Below are positions 9,210-19,047 of a stretch of DNA of 64,000 nt, in pieces. The stretch covers positions 101,251 to 165,250 of the forward strand of contig NZ_JABUZG010000038.1 of NCBI RefSeq assembly GCF_014897815.1, written 5' to 3'. The notes under the pieces are model-generated. The model worked only from the letters and a program-made list of their open reading frames with translations. It made no database searches and had not been told where the DNA came from. The number at the start of each line of letters is the position of its first letter. Position 1 is the first letter of the stretch. The stretch comes from Psychrobacter sp. PG1 (GTDB lineage Bacteria > Pseudomonadota > Gammaproteobacteria > Pseudomonadales > Moraxellaceae). The translations under genes and the position numbers were made by a program.

Positions 9210-11015
9210 ATGTCACATTACTCTTCCTATTATAAAAGTGACGCGCAAGCCAATTATTCTAATAAGACTTTTATAATCGCCTTATTATCTTTACTTCTCC
9301 TCATTGCTATCACATCAGCTGCTCATGCTCACGAGACGCCAGTAGTACACAGCCACGAGCGCGATGAGGCAGTATCTACTAATACTGTGGCAGCGACATC
9401 CAATGCTGTAAGTGAAGAGACCTTACTTGCTCAAGACGACACCTTACTTGCTCAGAACAAGCAGTCTGTAACGACATCAGCTGATCTTGCGATAAGTAAA
9501 GGGGATGCTATCGAACAGTTCGTTGCTGCTGACTTCACCAAGCGCCAAACCATGCTCAATCAGTGGCCGGGGTCAGTTGAGAGCTTGGATACTTTAGTTG
9601 AGCTTATAAAAAACGATGAGCTATACCAAGATAATGCTGGGCAAACCTACCTACTTAACAGCGAAGATGAGTTATTTACTTACCCTGCTAAGCAGCTGAC
9701 CACAGAGTGGCCCAGCGACTTGGCACAAGTAACTTTGACCAATGCACTACGCTCAGCCTTAGTGTTTGGACAAGCTAAGGTTAAGCTTGCGTCAAACGAT
9801 CCTACGCAACGTATGCAGGCAGTTGCTATCTTAGCGGACAATATCGAACAGCTAGATCCAGCACTTATAAGCGCTGCTGCCACTAATGAGGAAGACGTCG
9901 ACGTCAAAACGGCGTTAAATACCTTGCAAGCGAGGATTGATTTTAGGGATGGCGACGTCGCCAAACAAATTGCCGCGCTTACCGTGCTTGCCAATAGCGA
10001 TAGCCCACAAGTCTTAGTGGATGTTAAAAATGCATTGGCGGCAGACGATAGCGATCCTGTACTCAAATCTGCGTTATTAGACGCTGAAGATAGTATTGAG
10101 CAGCGCATTACCATCAGTACTTGGATCGGTCATCTTTTCACCGGTCTTAGCACTGCGAGTGTCTTACTTCTCGCCGCTTTAGGGCTTGCCATTACCTTTG
10201 GACTGCTTGGTGTCATCAATATGGCTCACGGTGAGCTGATTATGATTGGCGCTTACTCTACTTATGTAGTGCAAAATCTGTTTCAAGCTTACTTTCCCAG
10301 TATGACAGGGTGGTATCTGGTTGCCGCTATACCTGTTGCTTTTTTAGTTAGTGCCATTATTGGCATGGTTATCGAACGGATCGTTATTCGACCACTTTAT
10401 GGTCGTGAGCTTGAAACCTTACTAGCAACCTTCGGTGTCAGTCTGATTCTTATGCAGTTGGTTCGGATGATATTTGGCGCGCAAAATGTCGAAGTCAGCA
10501 ATGTCGACTGGTTGAGCGGCGCCTATCAAGTGTCCTCAAGCCTTGTACTCCCCTTCAACCGTATCGCTATTATCGGCTTTACCATCATCATTCTTATGCT
10601 ACTGGTGTACTTACTTAACAAGACTCGCTTTGGGCTATTTGTGCGCGCTGTGACTCAAAACCGGCAAATGGCACGTGCAGTTGGTATCTCCTCTGCTCGC
10701 ATCGACATGTTGGCATTCGGCCTTGGTTCAGGGTTGGCCGGTCTCGCTGGCTGCGCTCTAGCACAAGTGGGTAACGTCGGACCCGACTTAGGTCAAACTT
10801 ATATTATTGATGCGTTCTTAGTCGTCGTGGTTGGCGGTGTTGGGCAAGTATGGGGCGCGGTATTGGCATCTTTAGGTCTTGGTGTCAGTGGTACGGTGCT
10901 TGAGATTGGCATTGGTGCTGTGATGGCTAAGATTGTGTTACTGGTTCTTGTGATTTTGTTTATTCAAAAACGTCCACAAGGTTTATTCGCCCTCAAAGGC
11001 CGTTTTGTGGATTAA
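9210..11015 (+). CDS. urtB: urea ABC transporter permease UrtB with long periplasmic N-terminal domain
   Basis: UrtB is one of two membrane subunits of the urea importer. The protein is 601 aa. A signal-type hydrophobic segment (about residues 20-40, ending AHA) is followed by roughly 250 residues of extracytoplasmic sequence rich in helical, HEAT-like spacing. From about residue 295 there is a typical LivH-like permease with about eight membrane helices and motifs such as GVINMAHGELIMIGAY and VVVVGGVGQVWGAVL. The N-terminal extension occurs in many proteobacterial UrtB proteins, and its role is not established. The stop codon is 10 nt before the urtC start, indicating tight coupling. Confidence 0.93.
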   Translation: MSHYSSYYKSDAQANYSNKTFIIALLSLLLLIAITSAAHAHETPVVHSHERDEAVSTNTVAATSNAVSEETLLAQDDTLLAQNKQSVTTSADLAISKGDAIEQFVAADFTKRQTMLNQWPGSVESLDTLVELIKNDELYQDNAGQTYLLNSEDELFTYPAKQLTTEWPSDLAQVTLTNALRSALVFGQAKVKLASNDPTQRMQAVAILADNIEQLDPALISAAATNEEDVDVKTALNTLQARIDFRDGDVAKQIAALTVLANSDSPQVLVDVKNALAADDSDPVLKSALLDAEDSIEQRITISTWIGHLFTGLSTASVLLLAALGLAITFGLLGVINMAHGELIMIGAYSTYVVQNLFQAYFPSMTGWYLVAAIPVAFLVSAIIGMVIERIVIRPLYGRELETLLATFGVSLILMQLVRMIFGAQNVEVSNVDWLSGAYQVSSSLVLPFNRIAIIGFTIIILMLLVYLLNKTRFGLFVRAVTQNRQMARAVGISSARIDMLAFGLGSGLAGLAGCALAQVGNVGPDLGQTYIIDAFLVVVVGGVGQVWGAVLASLGLGVSGTVLEIGIGAVMAKIVLLVLVILFIQKRPQGLFALKGRFVD

Positions 11016-11025
11016 GGAGAACCTC

Positions 11026-12096
11026 ATGCGTTTGACTCAATTATTATCTGATTCCCCACGTAATGCTATTTTGATTGGTTTGTGTTTTTTAGTGCTACTG
11101 ATATTGCCTTGGCTCCATTTGTTACCTGAAACCTCTAGTTTTCACCTGTCTGCTTATTGGATAACTTTGATTGGTAAAATAATGGCGCTCGCCATGGTAG
11201 CACTGGCTTTAGACTTGGTCTGGGGCTATGCCGGCATTCTAAGCTTAGGTCATGGTCTTTATTTTGCGCTAGGAGGTTATGCTTTTGGTATGTACTTGAC
11301 GCGTGAAACTGCTGGCACGGGCTTGCCAGATTTTATGCGTTTTTTGAGTTGGACCGAATTGCCGTGGTACTGGGCAGGCACTCAACATTTCTGGTGGGCG
11401 ATGGCTTTAGTGGTGCTAGTTCCCGGTCTGGTCGCTTTTATCTTTGGCTATTTTGCTTTTCGCTCAAAAATCAAAGGGGTTTATTTTTCGATTATCACCC
11501 AAGCCATGACCTATGCTGCCGCCTTATTATTCTTCCGTAACGAAACAGGCTTCGGTGGTAACAATGGCTTCACAGGTTTTACCACGCTATTAGGCTATGA
11601 CATCACCGCCTCTTCAACGAGGGCTGTGCTGTGTTTTACGACTGCTTTGGCGCTGCTACTGTCCTATCTTGGACTACGCTATCTGATGAGCCAGCCTTAT
11701 GGGCGTGTGCTTGGTGCCATCCGTGATAGTGAAAATCGCTTGCAATATCTAGGCTATCGCACGCTTTGGTACAAGCTTTCAGCTTGGGTATTGTCTGCAA
11801 TGATAGCTGGTATCGCTGGTGCTCTATATGTACCGCAAGTTGGTATCATTAACCCAGGCGAGATGAACCCCGTCAACTCTATCGAGATGGCAGTCTGGGT
11901 GGCTGCTGGAGGCAGAGGTTCATTAATCGGTGCCATTGTAGGCGCTGGTACAGTCAATGTGATTAAAACCTATTTTACCGTCGCCTACCCAGAGTTCTGG
12001 TTACTTATTCTAGGCGGATTATTTGTAGTGGTTACTATATTTCTCCCTAACGGCATCATTGGTGTACTCGATCGTTTTAAGAAGGAAAAAGAATAA
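11026..12096 (+). CDS. urtC: urea ABC transporter permease UrtC
   Basis: UrtC is the second membrane subunit, LivM-like, 356 aa. The start at 11026 was preferred because AAGGAGA lies at the right distance; an in-frame ATG at 11005 inside urtB lacks this. The protein is strongly hydrophobic throughout. Conserved stretches include LDLVWGYAGILSLGHGLYFA and AVWVAAGGRGSLIGAIVGAG, which are diagnostic of branched-chain/urea permeases. It ends by overlapping urtD by one base (TAATG), so translation is probably coupled. Confidence 0.94.
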   Translation: MRLTQLLSDSPRNAILIGLCFLVLLILPWLHLLPETSSFHLSAYWITLIGKIMALAMVALALDLVWGYAGILSLGHGLYFALGGYAFGMYLTRETAGTGLPDFMRFLSWTELPWYWAGTQHFWWAMALVVLVPGLVAFIFGYFAFRSKIKGVYFSIITQAMTYAAALLFFRNETGFGGNNGFTGFTTLLGYDITASSTRAVLCFTTALALLLSYLGLRYLMSQPYGRVLGAIRDSENRLQYLGYRTLWYKLSAWVLSAMIAGIAGALYVPQVGIINPGEMNPVNSIEMAVWVAAGGRGSLIGAIVGAGTVNVIKTYFTVAYPEFWLLILGGLFVVVTIFLPNGIIGVLDRFKKEKE

Positions 12097-13061
12097 TGTC
12101 AATAATATGTAATAATGCTGCTTCCCAAAAAACAGCTAACGGTGCGCTTATTAAAAATCAAAATGATCCTAGTATACATAAGCCAATGGGAAGTTTTGAC
12201 AATACAAATAACATAACGATTGCAGAAACCAAGCCTACCCGACCAGTCACTAGTTTGGCTGAAGATTATGGAGATAGCGGTGGCTTAGCGCATCCTGTTT
12301 CTAAATCAGGTCCAGATATGAGACATGGTATTGCGCTTTATTTGGAAGACGTTAGCGTGTGGTTTGACTCGTTTCGTGCACTCAATGATTTGTCTTTATA
12401 CATTGAGGCGGGCGAGCTACGCTGCATCATCGGCCCTAATGGCGCAGGTAAGACGACGTTAATGGATGTTATTACGGGTAAAACGCGCCCGACCACAGGC
12501 AGCGCATTTTTCGGTCAAGTACATAATTTAGCCAAACTATCTACCGAAGAAATAGCGGAAGCAGGCATTGGCCGTAAGTTTCAAAAACCCACCGTATTTG
12601 AGAAATTTACCGTACTTGATAACTTAATGCTGGCTGCACCAAAGGACAAACGGGTATCAAAAAGCTGGTTTACTAAAATTGACGCAGAAATCCAAGATAC
12701 TCTTGACTCAACGCTTGATCAAATACGCCTAAAAGAGCTGATTAACAAGCCAGCAGGATTATTGTCTCATGGTCAAAAACAGTGGCTAGAGATTGGAATG
12801 TTACTGATGCAAAGACCAAAACTTATCTTACTTGATGAACCAGTAGCAGGCATGACCGATGCCGAAACGGAACATACTGCTGAGTTATGTCTACGCCTTA
12901 AAAAGAATCACACCTTAATCGTAGTTGAACATGACATGACTTTCATTGATGCCATAAGTGAAAAAGTAACGGTCTTAGCAAATGGCGCTATTTTGGCTGA
13001 AGGCACGTTGAGTGAAGTACAGAATAATGAGGCCGTTATTGAGACCTATTTGGGTCGATAG
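12096..13061 (+). CDS. urtD: urea ABC transporter ATP-binding protein UrtD
   Basis: This LivG-like ATPase powers urea import at the inner membrane. Walker A is GPNGAGKT at residues 113-120, the signature LSHGQ at 223-227, Walker B LILLDEP at 243-249, and the H-loop His is about 279. LSHGQKQWLEIGM is typical of UrtD. The first 78 or so residues are an Asn/Thr-rich extension absent from most ABC ATPases of about 250 aa; a later start was considered, but ATG at 12096 overlaps the urtC stop and fits coupling. The real start could be internal. Confidence 0.92.
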   Translation: MSIICNNAASQKTANGALIKNQNDPSIHKPMGSFDNTNNITIAETKPTRPVTSLAEDYGDSGGLAHPVSKSGPDMRHGIALYLEDVSVWFDSFRALNDLSLYIEAGELRCIIGPNGAGKTTLMDVITGKTRPTTGSAFFGQVHNLAKLSTEEIAEAGIGRKFQKPTVFEKFTVLDNLMLAAPKDKRVSKSWFTKIDAEIQDTLDSTLDQIRLKELINKPAGLLSHGQKQWLEIGMLLMQRPKLILLDEPVAGMTDAETEHTAELCLRLKKNHTLIVVEHDMTFIDAISEKVTVLANGAILAEGTLSEVQNNEAVIETYLGR

Positions 13062-13107
13062 TCGATAGTAGTGCTTAGAAATAGACCTAAAAAATAAGGG
13101 TAGTTAT

Positions 13108-13806
13108 ATGTTAGAAATTAATGCTATAAATCAATATTACGGCGGCAGTCACATCTTACGTGATGTCACCCTAGCCGCACCGGTAGGAGAATGTAGCGTC
13201 GTACTGGGTCGTAATGGCGTCGGTAAAACCACCTTGCTTAAATGCTTGATGGGCATCCTACCAATAAAATCCGGTGAAATTTTATTAGACGGTAAGGATA
13301 TTAGTAAGATGACGCCTGAGCAGCGTGTGCGCGCAGGACTGGCTTATGTGCCGCAAGGACGTGATATCTTTTCCACTTTGACCGTTGAAGAAAACATCCT
13401 CATTGGAATGGCAAAATTCTCTCAACGTAAAGCGAGTAAAGTACCTAAACACTTATATGATGTATTTCCAGTGCTGGATGAAATGAAACATCGCCGCGGT
13501 GGTGATCTATCAGGCGGTCAGCAGCAGCAACTCGCTATTGCTCGTGCACTTGCTTCAGAGCCTCGCGTGCTAGTACTTGATGAGCCTACTGAAGGTATTC
13601 AACCGTCCATTATTAAAGACATTGGTAGAGTCATTCGTAGTCTTGCTAATAAAGGCGAGATGGCAATTGTTTTAGTCGAGCAGTTTTATGAGTTCGCAGA
13701 AGAGCTTGCCGATAACTATACCGTGCTCTCTAGAGGACGAGTGGTAGCTCAAGGGGCTGGATGTGACATGGCAGAAAACAATATTCAAGAGTTGGTGGCA
13801 ATCTAA
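13108..13806 (+). CDS. urtE: urea ABC transporter ATP-binding protein UrtE
   Basis: This is the LivF-like second ATPase of the urea importer, 232 aa. Walker A is GRNGVGKT (34-41), signature LSGGQ (134-138), Walker B VLVLDEP (154-160). The family-specific stretch LAYVPQGRDIFSTLTVEENI is present. It starts 46 bp after urtD. Its 3' end runs into the 15-bp tandem repeat that separates the transporter genes from ureD. Confidence 0.94.
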   Translation: MLEINAINQYYGGSHILRDVTLAAPVGECSVVLGRNGVGKTTLLKCLMGILPIKSGEILLDGKDISKMTPEQRVRAGLAYVPQGRDIFSTLTVEENILIGMAKFSQRKASKVPKHLYDVFPVLDEMKHRRGGDLSGGQQQQLAIARALASEPRVLVLDEPTEGIQPSIIKDIGRVIRSLANKGEMAIVLVEQFYEFAEELADNYTVLSRGRVVAQGAGCDMAENNIQELVAI

Positions 13807-13930
13807 AAGGACACTTTATAAAAGGACACTTTATAAAAGGACACTTTCTAAAAGGACACTTTATAAAAAGACACTTTCTAAAAGGACACTTTCTAAAAAG
13901 ACACTTTCTAAAAGGACGCTTTCTAAAAGG
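13805..13930 (+). repeat. 15-bp tandem repeat (8 units plus partial) carrying Shine-Dalgarno-like motifs
   Basis: Eight contiguous units of AAAAGGACACTTTNT (13805-13924) are followed by a ninth partial unit that becomes AAAAGGAAAT. N is A or C; units 5 and 7 read AAAAAGACAC and unit 8 AAAAGGACGC. The array starts inside the last urtE codons. The final partial copy supplies the ribosome site of ureD. Because the unit is five codons, a (K-R-T-L-Y/S)n frame passes through it; I regard that as incidental. Confidence 0.95.
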
Positions 13931-13940
13931 AAATACAGTT

Positions 13941-14930
13941 TTGACTTGGCAATCCTCACTACAGCTTCATTTCGACTGCGCCTCTAATGCTGCAAAAACT
14001 CGGCTGTGTCATCGTGCTCATACTGGCGCACTCATGGTGCAGCGCGCGCTGTATCCTGAGCCTGATAGTACTGACAACAGCCAAGCAGGGATTTGCCATA
14101 TTTATGTATTGTATCCTCCTGCTGGTATCGCCGATGATGACCGTTTAACATTGGAATTTGACCTACACTCTAATAGCCATGCGGTGATTACTACTCCTGG
14201 AGCTGAAAAATGGTACGGGCAACGCAAATCGTTACGATCCTCTAGACCTAGCGACTCATCAAAATTTAATAACGGTACTCAATCGGCAAACAGCAACACT
14301 TCTAACGACTGTTTTAATGATGGTGTCAGCGCAGAACAGCATATCGACGCCCGCCTCGATGACCACGCTGTCTTAGAATGGCTACCTCAAGAAAGTATTT
14401 ATTACGATTATTCCAACTCTAATGCGAATAACCGATTTTATTTAGCTAAGACAGCAAGTTTGTTGACTTGGGATATTGCTGTGTTCGGACGTCAAGCGTA
14501 TCAAGAGACTTTTGCTAATGGTCATTATGCCAACCGCTTAGAGATATGGCGTGAGAGTAATTTATTGGTCAGTGAGTGCACCTCCCAGCAAGCAAATACG
14601 CGCTGGTTTATCTCACCATTAGGACTGAACAATCAACATGTACATGGCTCTTTTTGGGCAATACCTAGCACAGAGGTCATTGCATCTGAGTTACAGAATA
14701 ATCCGCTCAAGCTTGGTCAATATTTAGATGCCACTATTACCGAGCTACGCCATCTCATTGATACGCAGTCATTACCTATTCACTGTACTCACAATTTTCA
14801 AGGTATTAATTGCCGTTATTTAGGAGCAGATGTGCGCGCTTGCTTCGAGGCTTTTTACCAAGTCCGCGAGCTTATCAGGTCTAAATGGTACGCACTTGAG
14901 CCTCATCGACCAAGGATTTGGGATACCTAA
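13941..14930 (+). CDS. ureD: urease accessory protein UreD (UreH)
   Basis: UreD is the scaffold that binds apo-urease first and recruits UreF and UreG for nickel insertion. The predicted start is TTG at 13941, 8 nt after AAGGA of the last repeat unit; no ATG in frame is well placed. Visible family features are FDCASNAAKTRLCHRAHTGA, LYPPAGIADDDRL, ATTPGAEKWYG-like (ITTPGAEKWYGQ) and LEWLPQESIYYD. At 329 aa it is longer than the usual 270-290 aa, owing to a Ser/Asn-rich insertion after the first 90 residues. Confidence 0.92.
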   Translation: MTWQSSLQLHFDCASNAAKTRLCHRAHTGALMVQRALYPEPDSTDNSQAGICHIYVLYPPAGIADDDRLTLEFDLHSNSHAVITTPGAEKWYGQRKSLRSSRPSDSSKFNNGTQSANSNTSNDCFNDGVSAEQHIDARLDDHAVLEWLPQESIYYDYSNSNANNRFYLAKTASLLTWDIAVFGRQAYQETFANGHYANRLEIWRESNLLVSECTSQQANTRWFISPLGLNNQHVHGSFWAIPSTEVIASELQNNPLKLGQYLDATITELRHLIDTQSLPIHCTHNFQGINCRYLGADVRACFEAFYQVRELIRSKWYALEPHRPRIWDT

Positions 14931-15080
14931 TACCATGTGCTCCCACTTAATCTCATCCCTGAACAATGCTTAATAAAATCAGAATGACTCTACTTAGTAC
15001 ATTTAACTTAGCCTATTTACTTTATAAAGATTAAAAACGAATCATAGCCTTCAAAAGACAATAATTATTAAGGAAGTTTT

Positions 15081-15383
15081 ATGCAGTTAAATCCTACCGA
15101 AAAAGATAAGCTCTTACTATTTACCGCAGGCATGGTGGCGGAACGTCGTAAAAATCGCGGTGTAAAACTTAATTATCCTGAGTCTATCGCTTATATCAGC
15201 ATGCTACTGATGGAAGGCGCGCGTGATGGCAAAACCGTGGCGCAACTAATGAGTGAAGGAGCCACTTACCTCTCTGCCGATGACGTCATGGAAGGCATTG
15301 CAGAGATGATACATGATGTCCAAGTTGAAGCCACTTTCCCCGATGGCACTAAGCTGGTGACGGTACATAACCCCATCGTATAG
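15081..15383 (+). CDS. ureA: urease gamma subunit UreA
   Basis: This is the small structural subunit of nickel urease, 100 aa, the standard length. It begins [20 protein letters not shown] and contains [26 protein letters not shown]-like [20 protein letters not shown] and the terminal VTVHNPI. All of these are hallmarks. A clear AAGGAAG ribosome site precedes ATG. It is followed 74 bp later by the fused beta-alpha gene. Confidence 0.97.
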   Translation: MQLNPTEKDKLLLFTAGMVAERRKNRGVKLNYPESIAYISMLLMEGARDGKTVAQLMSEGATYLSADDVMEGIAEMIHDVQVEATFPDGTKLVTVHNPIV

Positions 15384-15457
15384 CTTGCTTGTTGTAAAGC
15401 CGTATAAAACGATATTGAACGAGAGCCATTGCCGTAAGACGATTAAGGATAATAAAA

Positions 15458-17578
15458 ATGACGATGAAAGCAGGCGAATATAATATTAAAGCAGGCGATA
15501 TGGCTTTGAACGCTGGTCGATATGTTCAAACCATAACGGTAATCAATACTGGCGACCGCCCTATTCAAATCGGTTCTCATTATCACTTCTATGAAGTCAA
15601 TGCAGCACTGAGCTTTGATCGAGAGTGGACGCTTGGCTATCGACTCAATATCTTATCTGGTACTGCGGTACGCTTTGAGCCGGGCCAAGCACGAGAAGTT
15701 GAGCTAGTCGCTATCGCCGGTAAACAACACATCTATGGTTTTTCAGGCAAGGTTATGGGCGTTGTAGACCCTAAAATCTCTCAAAATACCTCGAAAAAAC
15801 GCATTGACCGACGTATTTATGCCGAACATTTTGGCCCTACTACAGGAGATAAGGTACGCTTAGCCGATACAAATTTATGGCTTGAGGTTGAATATGATTT
15901 GACCAGTCACAGTGACCAACGTACTGATAGCATCGGTGAAGAGGTCAAATTTGGTGGCGGCAAGGTAATCCGCGATGGGATGGGTCAATCACAGCTGCTG
16001 GGTGACCAAGTTGCCGATACCATTATTACCAATGCTCTGATTGTCGACTATAGCGGTATCTATAAGGCAGATATCGCTATTAAGGGCGGTCGCATTAGCG
16101 GCATCGGTAAAGCCGGTAACCCTGATATTCAGCCTAACGTGACGTTACCTATTGGCGCGGCTACCGAAATTATCGCAGGAGAAGGTAAAATATTAACTGC
16201 TGGCGGGATCGATAGTCATATTCACTTCATTGCACCGCAGCAGTGTGAAACGGCATTGATGTCTGGTGTAACCACGATGTTAGGCGGTGGGACGGGACCT
16301 GCTGAAGGCACTCTTGCCACCACTTGTACGCCTGGTGCCTATCATATTCACAGCATGCTAAAAGCCACTGATGCTATTCCGATGAATATTGGATTGTTAG
16401 GTAAAGGCAATGTTAGTTTACCAGCGCCAATTGTTGAGCAAATCGAAGCAGGAGCTATCGGGCTTAAGCTTCATGAAGACTGGGGCTCCACGCCCAAAGC
16501 CATTGATAACTGCCTTAGCGTGGCCGAAGAATATGATGTGCAAGTGGCGATTCATACTGATACGTTAAATGAAAGCGGCTATTTAGATAGCACTCTCGGC
16601 GCGTTTAAAGACCGCTGTATTCACACCTTCCATACCGAAGGCGCTGGCGGCGGTCATGCCCCAGATATCTTAAAAGCTATTGGCGAAACCAACGTTTTAC
16701 CCTCATCAACCAATCCAACGCGCCCTTTTACTATTAATACCATTGACGAGCATCTCGACATGCTCATGGTTTGTCACCACTTAAGCCCAGCCATTGCTGA
16801 AGATGTCGCTTTTGCCGAAAGTCGTATTCGTAAAGAAACCATTGCCGCCGAAGACATTTTACAAGATATGGGTGCCATCTCCATGATGAGTAGTGATTCG
16901 CAAGCGATGGGACGCGTGGGAGAAGTCATTATTCGCACGTGGCAAACGGCTGATAAAATGAAAACCCAACGTGGTCATCTGGCTCCTGATCAATCGGCTA
17001 AAACTGAGCAATCCTTAGAAAATATCATGCTAAGTCCCACTGACTCTGATAGCAGCAATGATAATTTTCGTATCAAACGCTACCTCGCAAAATACACCAT
17101 CAATCCTGCCATCACTCATGGCATTAGTGACGAAGTGGGATCCATTGAAGTAGATAAATGGGCGGATTTAATTTTATGGTCGCCGGCATTTTTTGGCGTA
17201 AAGCCCGACCTTATCATTAAAGGCGGCTTGATTGCGGCAGCGTCCATGGGCGACCTCAATGCTTCCATTTCAACCCCGCAGCCTGTGCACTATCGCAGCA
17301 TGTTTGGTAGCTTCCCCAAAACAGTGGCGCAGACTTGCATCACCTTTATGTCAAGTGCGGCTATTGATAAGGGTGTTGATAAGCAATTAGGGTTAGAAAA
17401 GGTCATTAAAGCGGTACACAACATTCGTAAGGTACGTAAACAAGACATGAAGTTTAATAGCTACTGTCCTAAGATGGAGGTCAATCCTGAGACCTATGAA
17501 GTGTACGCCGATGGTGAGCTGCTGACCTGTGAGCCTGCCGACTATCTACCGATGGCACAGCGCTATTTTTTATTCTAG
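15458..17578 (+). CDS. ureC: fused urease beta-alpha subunit (UreB-UreC)
   Basis: This 706-aa chain joins two normally separate urease subunits. Residues about 1-104 are UreB ([39 protein letters not shown]). A linker of about 14 residues leads into UreC ([16 protein letters not shown]). All catalytic residues are present and sit exactly 120 residues after Klebsiella aerogenes UreC numbering: Ni ligands H254, H256, carbamylated K337, H366, H392 and D480, with H339 and catalytic H440. Near residues 507-533 there is an insertion of roughly 15 residues relative to the usual QRG to NDNF spacing. The frame is open across the junction with no internal stop. The enzyme should be active. Confidence 0.96.
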   Translation: MTMKAGEYNIKAGDMALNAGRYVQTITVINTGDRPIQIGSHYHFYEVNAALSFDREWTLGYRLNILSGTAVRFEPGQAREVELVAIAGKQHIYGFSGKVMGVVDPKISQNTSKKRIDRRIYAEHFGPTTGDKVRLADTNLWLEVEYDLTSHSDQRTDSIGEEVKFGGGKVIRDGMGQSQLLGDQVADTIITNALIVDYSGIYKADIAIKGGRISGIGKAGNPDIQPNVTLPIGAATEIIAGEGKILTAGGIDSHIHFIAPQQCETALMSGVTTMLGGGTGPAEGTLATTCTPGAYHIHSMLKATDAIPMNIGLLGKGNVSLPAPIVEQIEAGAIGLKLHEDWGSTPKAIDNCLSVAEEYDVQVAIHTDTLNESGYLDSTLGAFKDRCIHTFHTEGAGGGHAPDILKAIGETNVLPSSTNPTRPFTINTIDEHLDMLMVCHHLSPAIAEDVAFAESRIRKETIAAEDILQDMGAISMMSSDSQAMGRVGEVIIRTWQTADKMKTQRGHLAPDQSAKTEQSLENIMLSPTDSDSSNDNFRIKRYLAKYTINPAITHGISDEVGSIEVDKWADLILWSPAFFGVKPDLIIKGGLIAAASMGDLNASISTPQPVHYRSMFGSFPKTVAQTCITFMSSAAIDKGVDKQLGLEKVIKAVHNIRKVRKQDMKFNSYCPKMEVNPETYEVYADGELLTCEPADYLPMAQRYFLF

Positions 17579-17652
17579 CTACTTTTTATTGTCGTGCTGA
17601 TAATCCACCATCAGCTGTCAACCATCTACTTTAACGGACTATAAACATAATT

Positions 17653-18201
17653 ATGAACATTTATACGCAACGTCTTGATCTATCAACCCTTAGCGCTGAA
17701 CAACAAGCAATTATTGATAAGCAAAAACAGGCAGAAAATTTTTTATATTTAGATTTCGATACCCGTCAGCGTAGCCGTTTTAAAGCAGAAACTCAGCACC
17801 AAGAATCCATTGGTGTTGATTTGCCACGTACGGAAACCATTAAGAATGGCAGTGTGCTAGCAGACCATCAAGGCAATTTAATACAGATTATGGCTGCCAA
17901 GCAGGGATTAATCGAAGTGACTGCCGATAATGATTTTGACCTTATGAAGGGCGCTTACCATTTAGGCAACCGCCATGTGCCTTTAATGCTGACACCTAAT
18001 GCACTCTACTTTGAGCCTGACCATGTTTTAGAAGCGATGTTACATCAACTTGGCCTACATACCCAAGCCGTACAAGCGCCATTTGAGCCAGAGACTGGTG
18101 CTTATAAAGGCAATCAAGGCGGACATTCTCACTCTCATGGTCATAATCATAGTCATCACTATCACGACCATTCACACACCCACGGCAACTCTCATGACTA
18201 A
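17653..18201 (+). CDS. ureE: urease accessory protein UreE (nickel metallochaperone)
   Basis: UreE binds nickel and delivers it to the UreDFG-apourease complex. The protein is 182 aa. The N-terminal domain includes LDFDTRQRSRFKAET and GVDLPR; the C-terminal half contains YHLGNRHVPLML and the metal-binding AMLHQLGL region. It ends in a histidine-rich tail of about 25 residues (HSHSHGHNHSHHYHDHSH), as in Klebsiella UreE. The gene overlaps ureF by 8 nt. Confidence 0.96.
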   Translation: MNIYTQRLDLSTLSAEQQAIIDKQKQAENFLYLDFDTRQRSRFKAETQHQESIGVDLPRTETIKNGSVLADHQGNLIQIMAAKQGLIEVTADNDFDLMKGAYHLGNRHVPLMLTPNALYFEPDHVLEAMLHQLGLHTQAVQAPFEPETGAYKGNQGGHSHSHGHNHSHHYHDHSHTHGNSHD

Positions 18202-19009
18202 TCATGCCACGCACTCCCAGCATCCTGCCAGTACCGCACAAGGTATAAATGTTCTGAATAATACAGAGGTAACTGGACGTTTGCTCATGCTGGCGTCAAG
18301 CAACCTACCTATTGGTAGTTATACCTACTCGCAAGGCATAGAGCCTGCTATCGAGTCAGGGCTTATTCATGATGAAAGCAGTTGCTTAGCATTTATGAGT
18401 GACTACTTGGAGCTGGCATTGTGTCGTTATGAGCTACCATTATTGGCGCTGATGATAGAGGCACTTATGATTGATGACGTCGCACTTGCTGATGCTTTAG
18501 GTGCAGATTACCACGCTAGCCGCGAAACCAAAGAGTTCGTCTATGAGTCAAGTCAATTGGCACTGTCTTTATCCGCATGGCTAGATAATGTCCTTGAGCT
18601 CAATGTGCCTGATAGCTTACTCGCTCATGGATTTTTGCCACTGTTTGCTCATATCAGCTCGCACTGGCAACTTAAGCCTGTACAAGCCATGACCACCTAC
18701 GCTTTTGGTCAAATAGAAAATATGGTGCTGGCTGCGGTCAAAACCGTACCGCTTGGACAAATGGCAGGACAGCGCATCATTTGGCAGCTGCAACAGTTAT
18801 TAAGTCAGCAAATACAGCCACTGGCTGCCAACGTCCAGCAAAAATTTTCGCACGTTCAACGTATGGCGTTAATGACTGATTGCTCTGATATAACAACATT
18901 TGAGCTAAATCTTCTCTATCAACAGCTACATATGTCCGCCAACATACCAAATTTAGCCATACTGTCTTGCCAGCATGAAAGGCAATATAGCCGCCTATTT
19001 CGCTCTTAA
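18194..19009 (+). CDS. ureF: urease accessory protein UreF
   Basis: UreF, with UreD and UreG, forms the urease activation complex and controls UreG GTPase use. ATG at 18194 inside the ureE end gives 271 aa. The frame is open further upstream but only over ureE. Family motifs are [45 protein letters not shown] and, near the end, [15 protein letters not shown]. The 8-nt overlap and weak ribosome site suggest translational coupling to ureE. Confidence 0.94.
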   Translation: MTNHATHSQHPASTAQGINVLNNTEVTGRLLMLASSNLPIGSYTYSQGIEPAIESGLIHDESSCLAFMSDYLELALCRYELPLLALMIEALMIDDVALADALGADYHASRETKEFVYESSQLALSLSAWLDNVLELNVPDSLLAHGFLPLFAHISSHWQLKPVQAMTTYAFGQIENMVLAAVKTVPLGQMAGQRIIWQLQQLLSQQIQPLAANVQQKFSHVQRMALMTDCSDITTFELNLLYQQLHMSANIPNLAILSCQHERQYSRLFRS

Positions 19010-19047
19010 TCGCTAATATACACAACTCTCATCAAGGAACTTTATTT

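Noticed and set aside
13805..13930. CRISPR-like array
   Set aside because: Units are contiguous 15-mers without spacers. The 14-bp array at 47304-47359 is likewise spacer-free, and no cas gene is seen.
13763..13987. Open frame encoding a KRTLY/KRTLS repeat peptide
   Set aside because: It is produced by the 15-bp repeat being a multiple of three; it begins inside urtE and ends in ureD in the wrong frame.
18050..18193. N-terminal 48-residue extension of UreF
   Set aside because: It lies entirely over ureE in another frame and would add Ile/Thr-rich antisense-like sequence; the start at 18194 fits the family.
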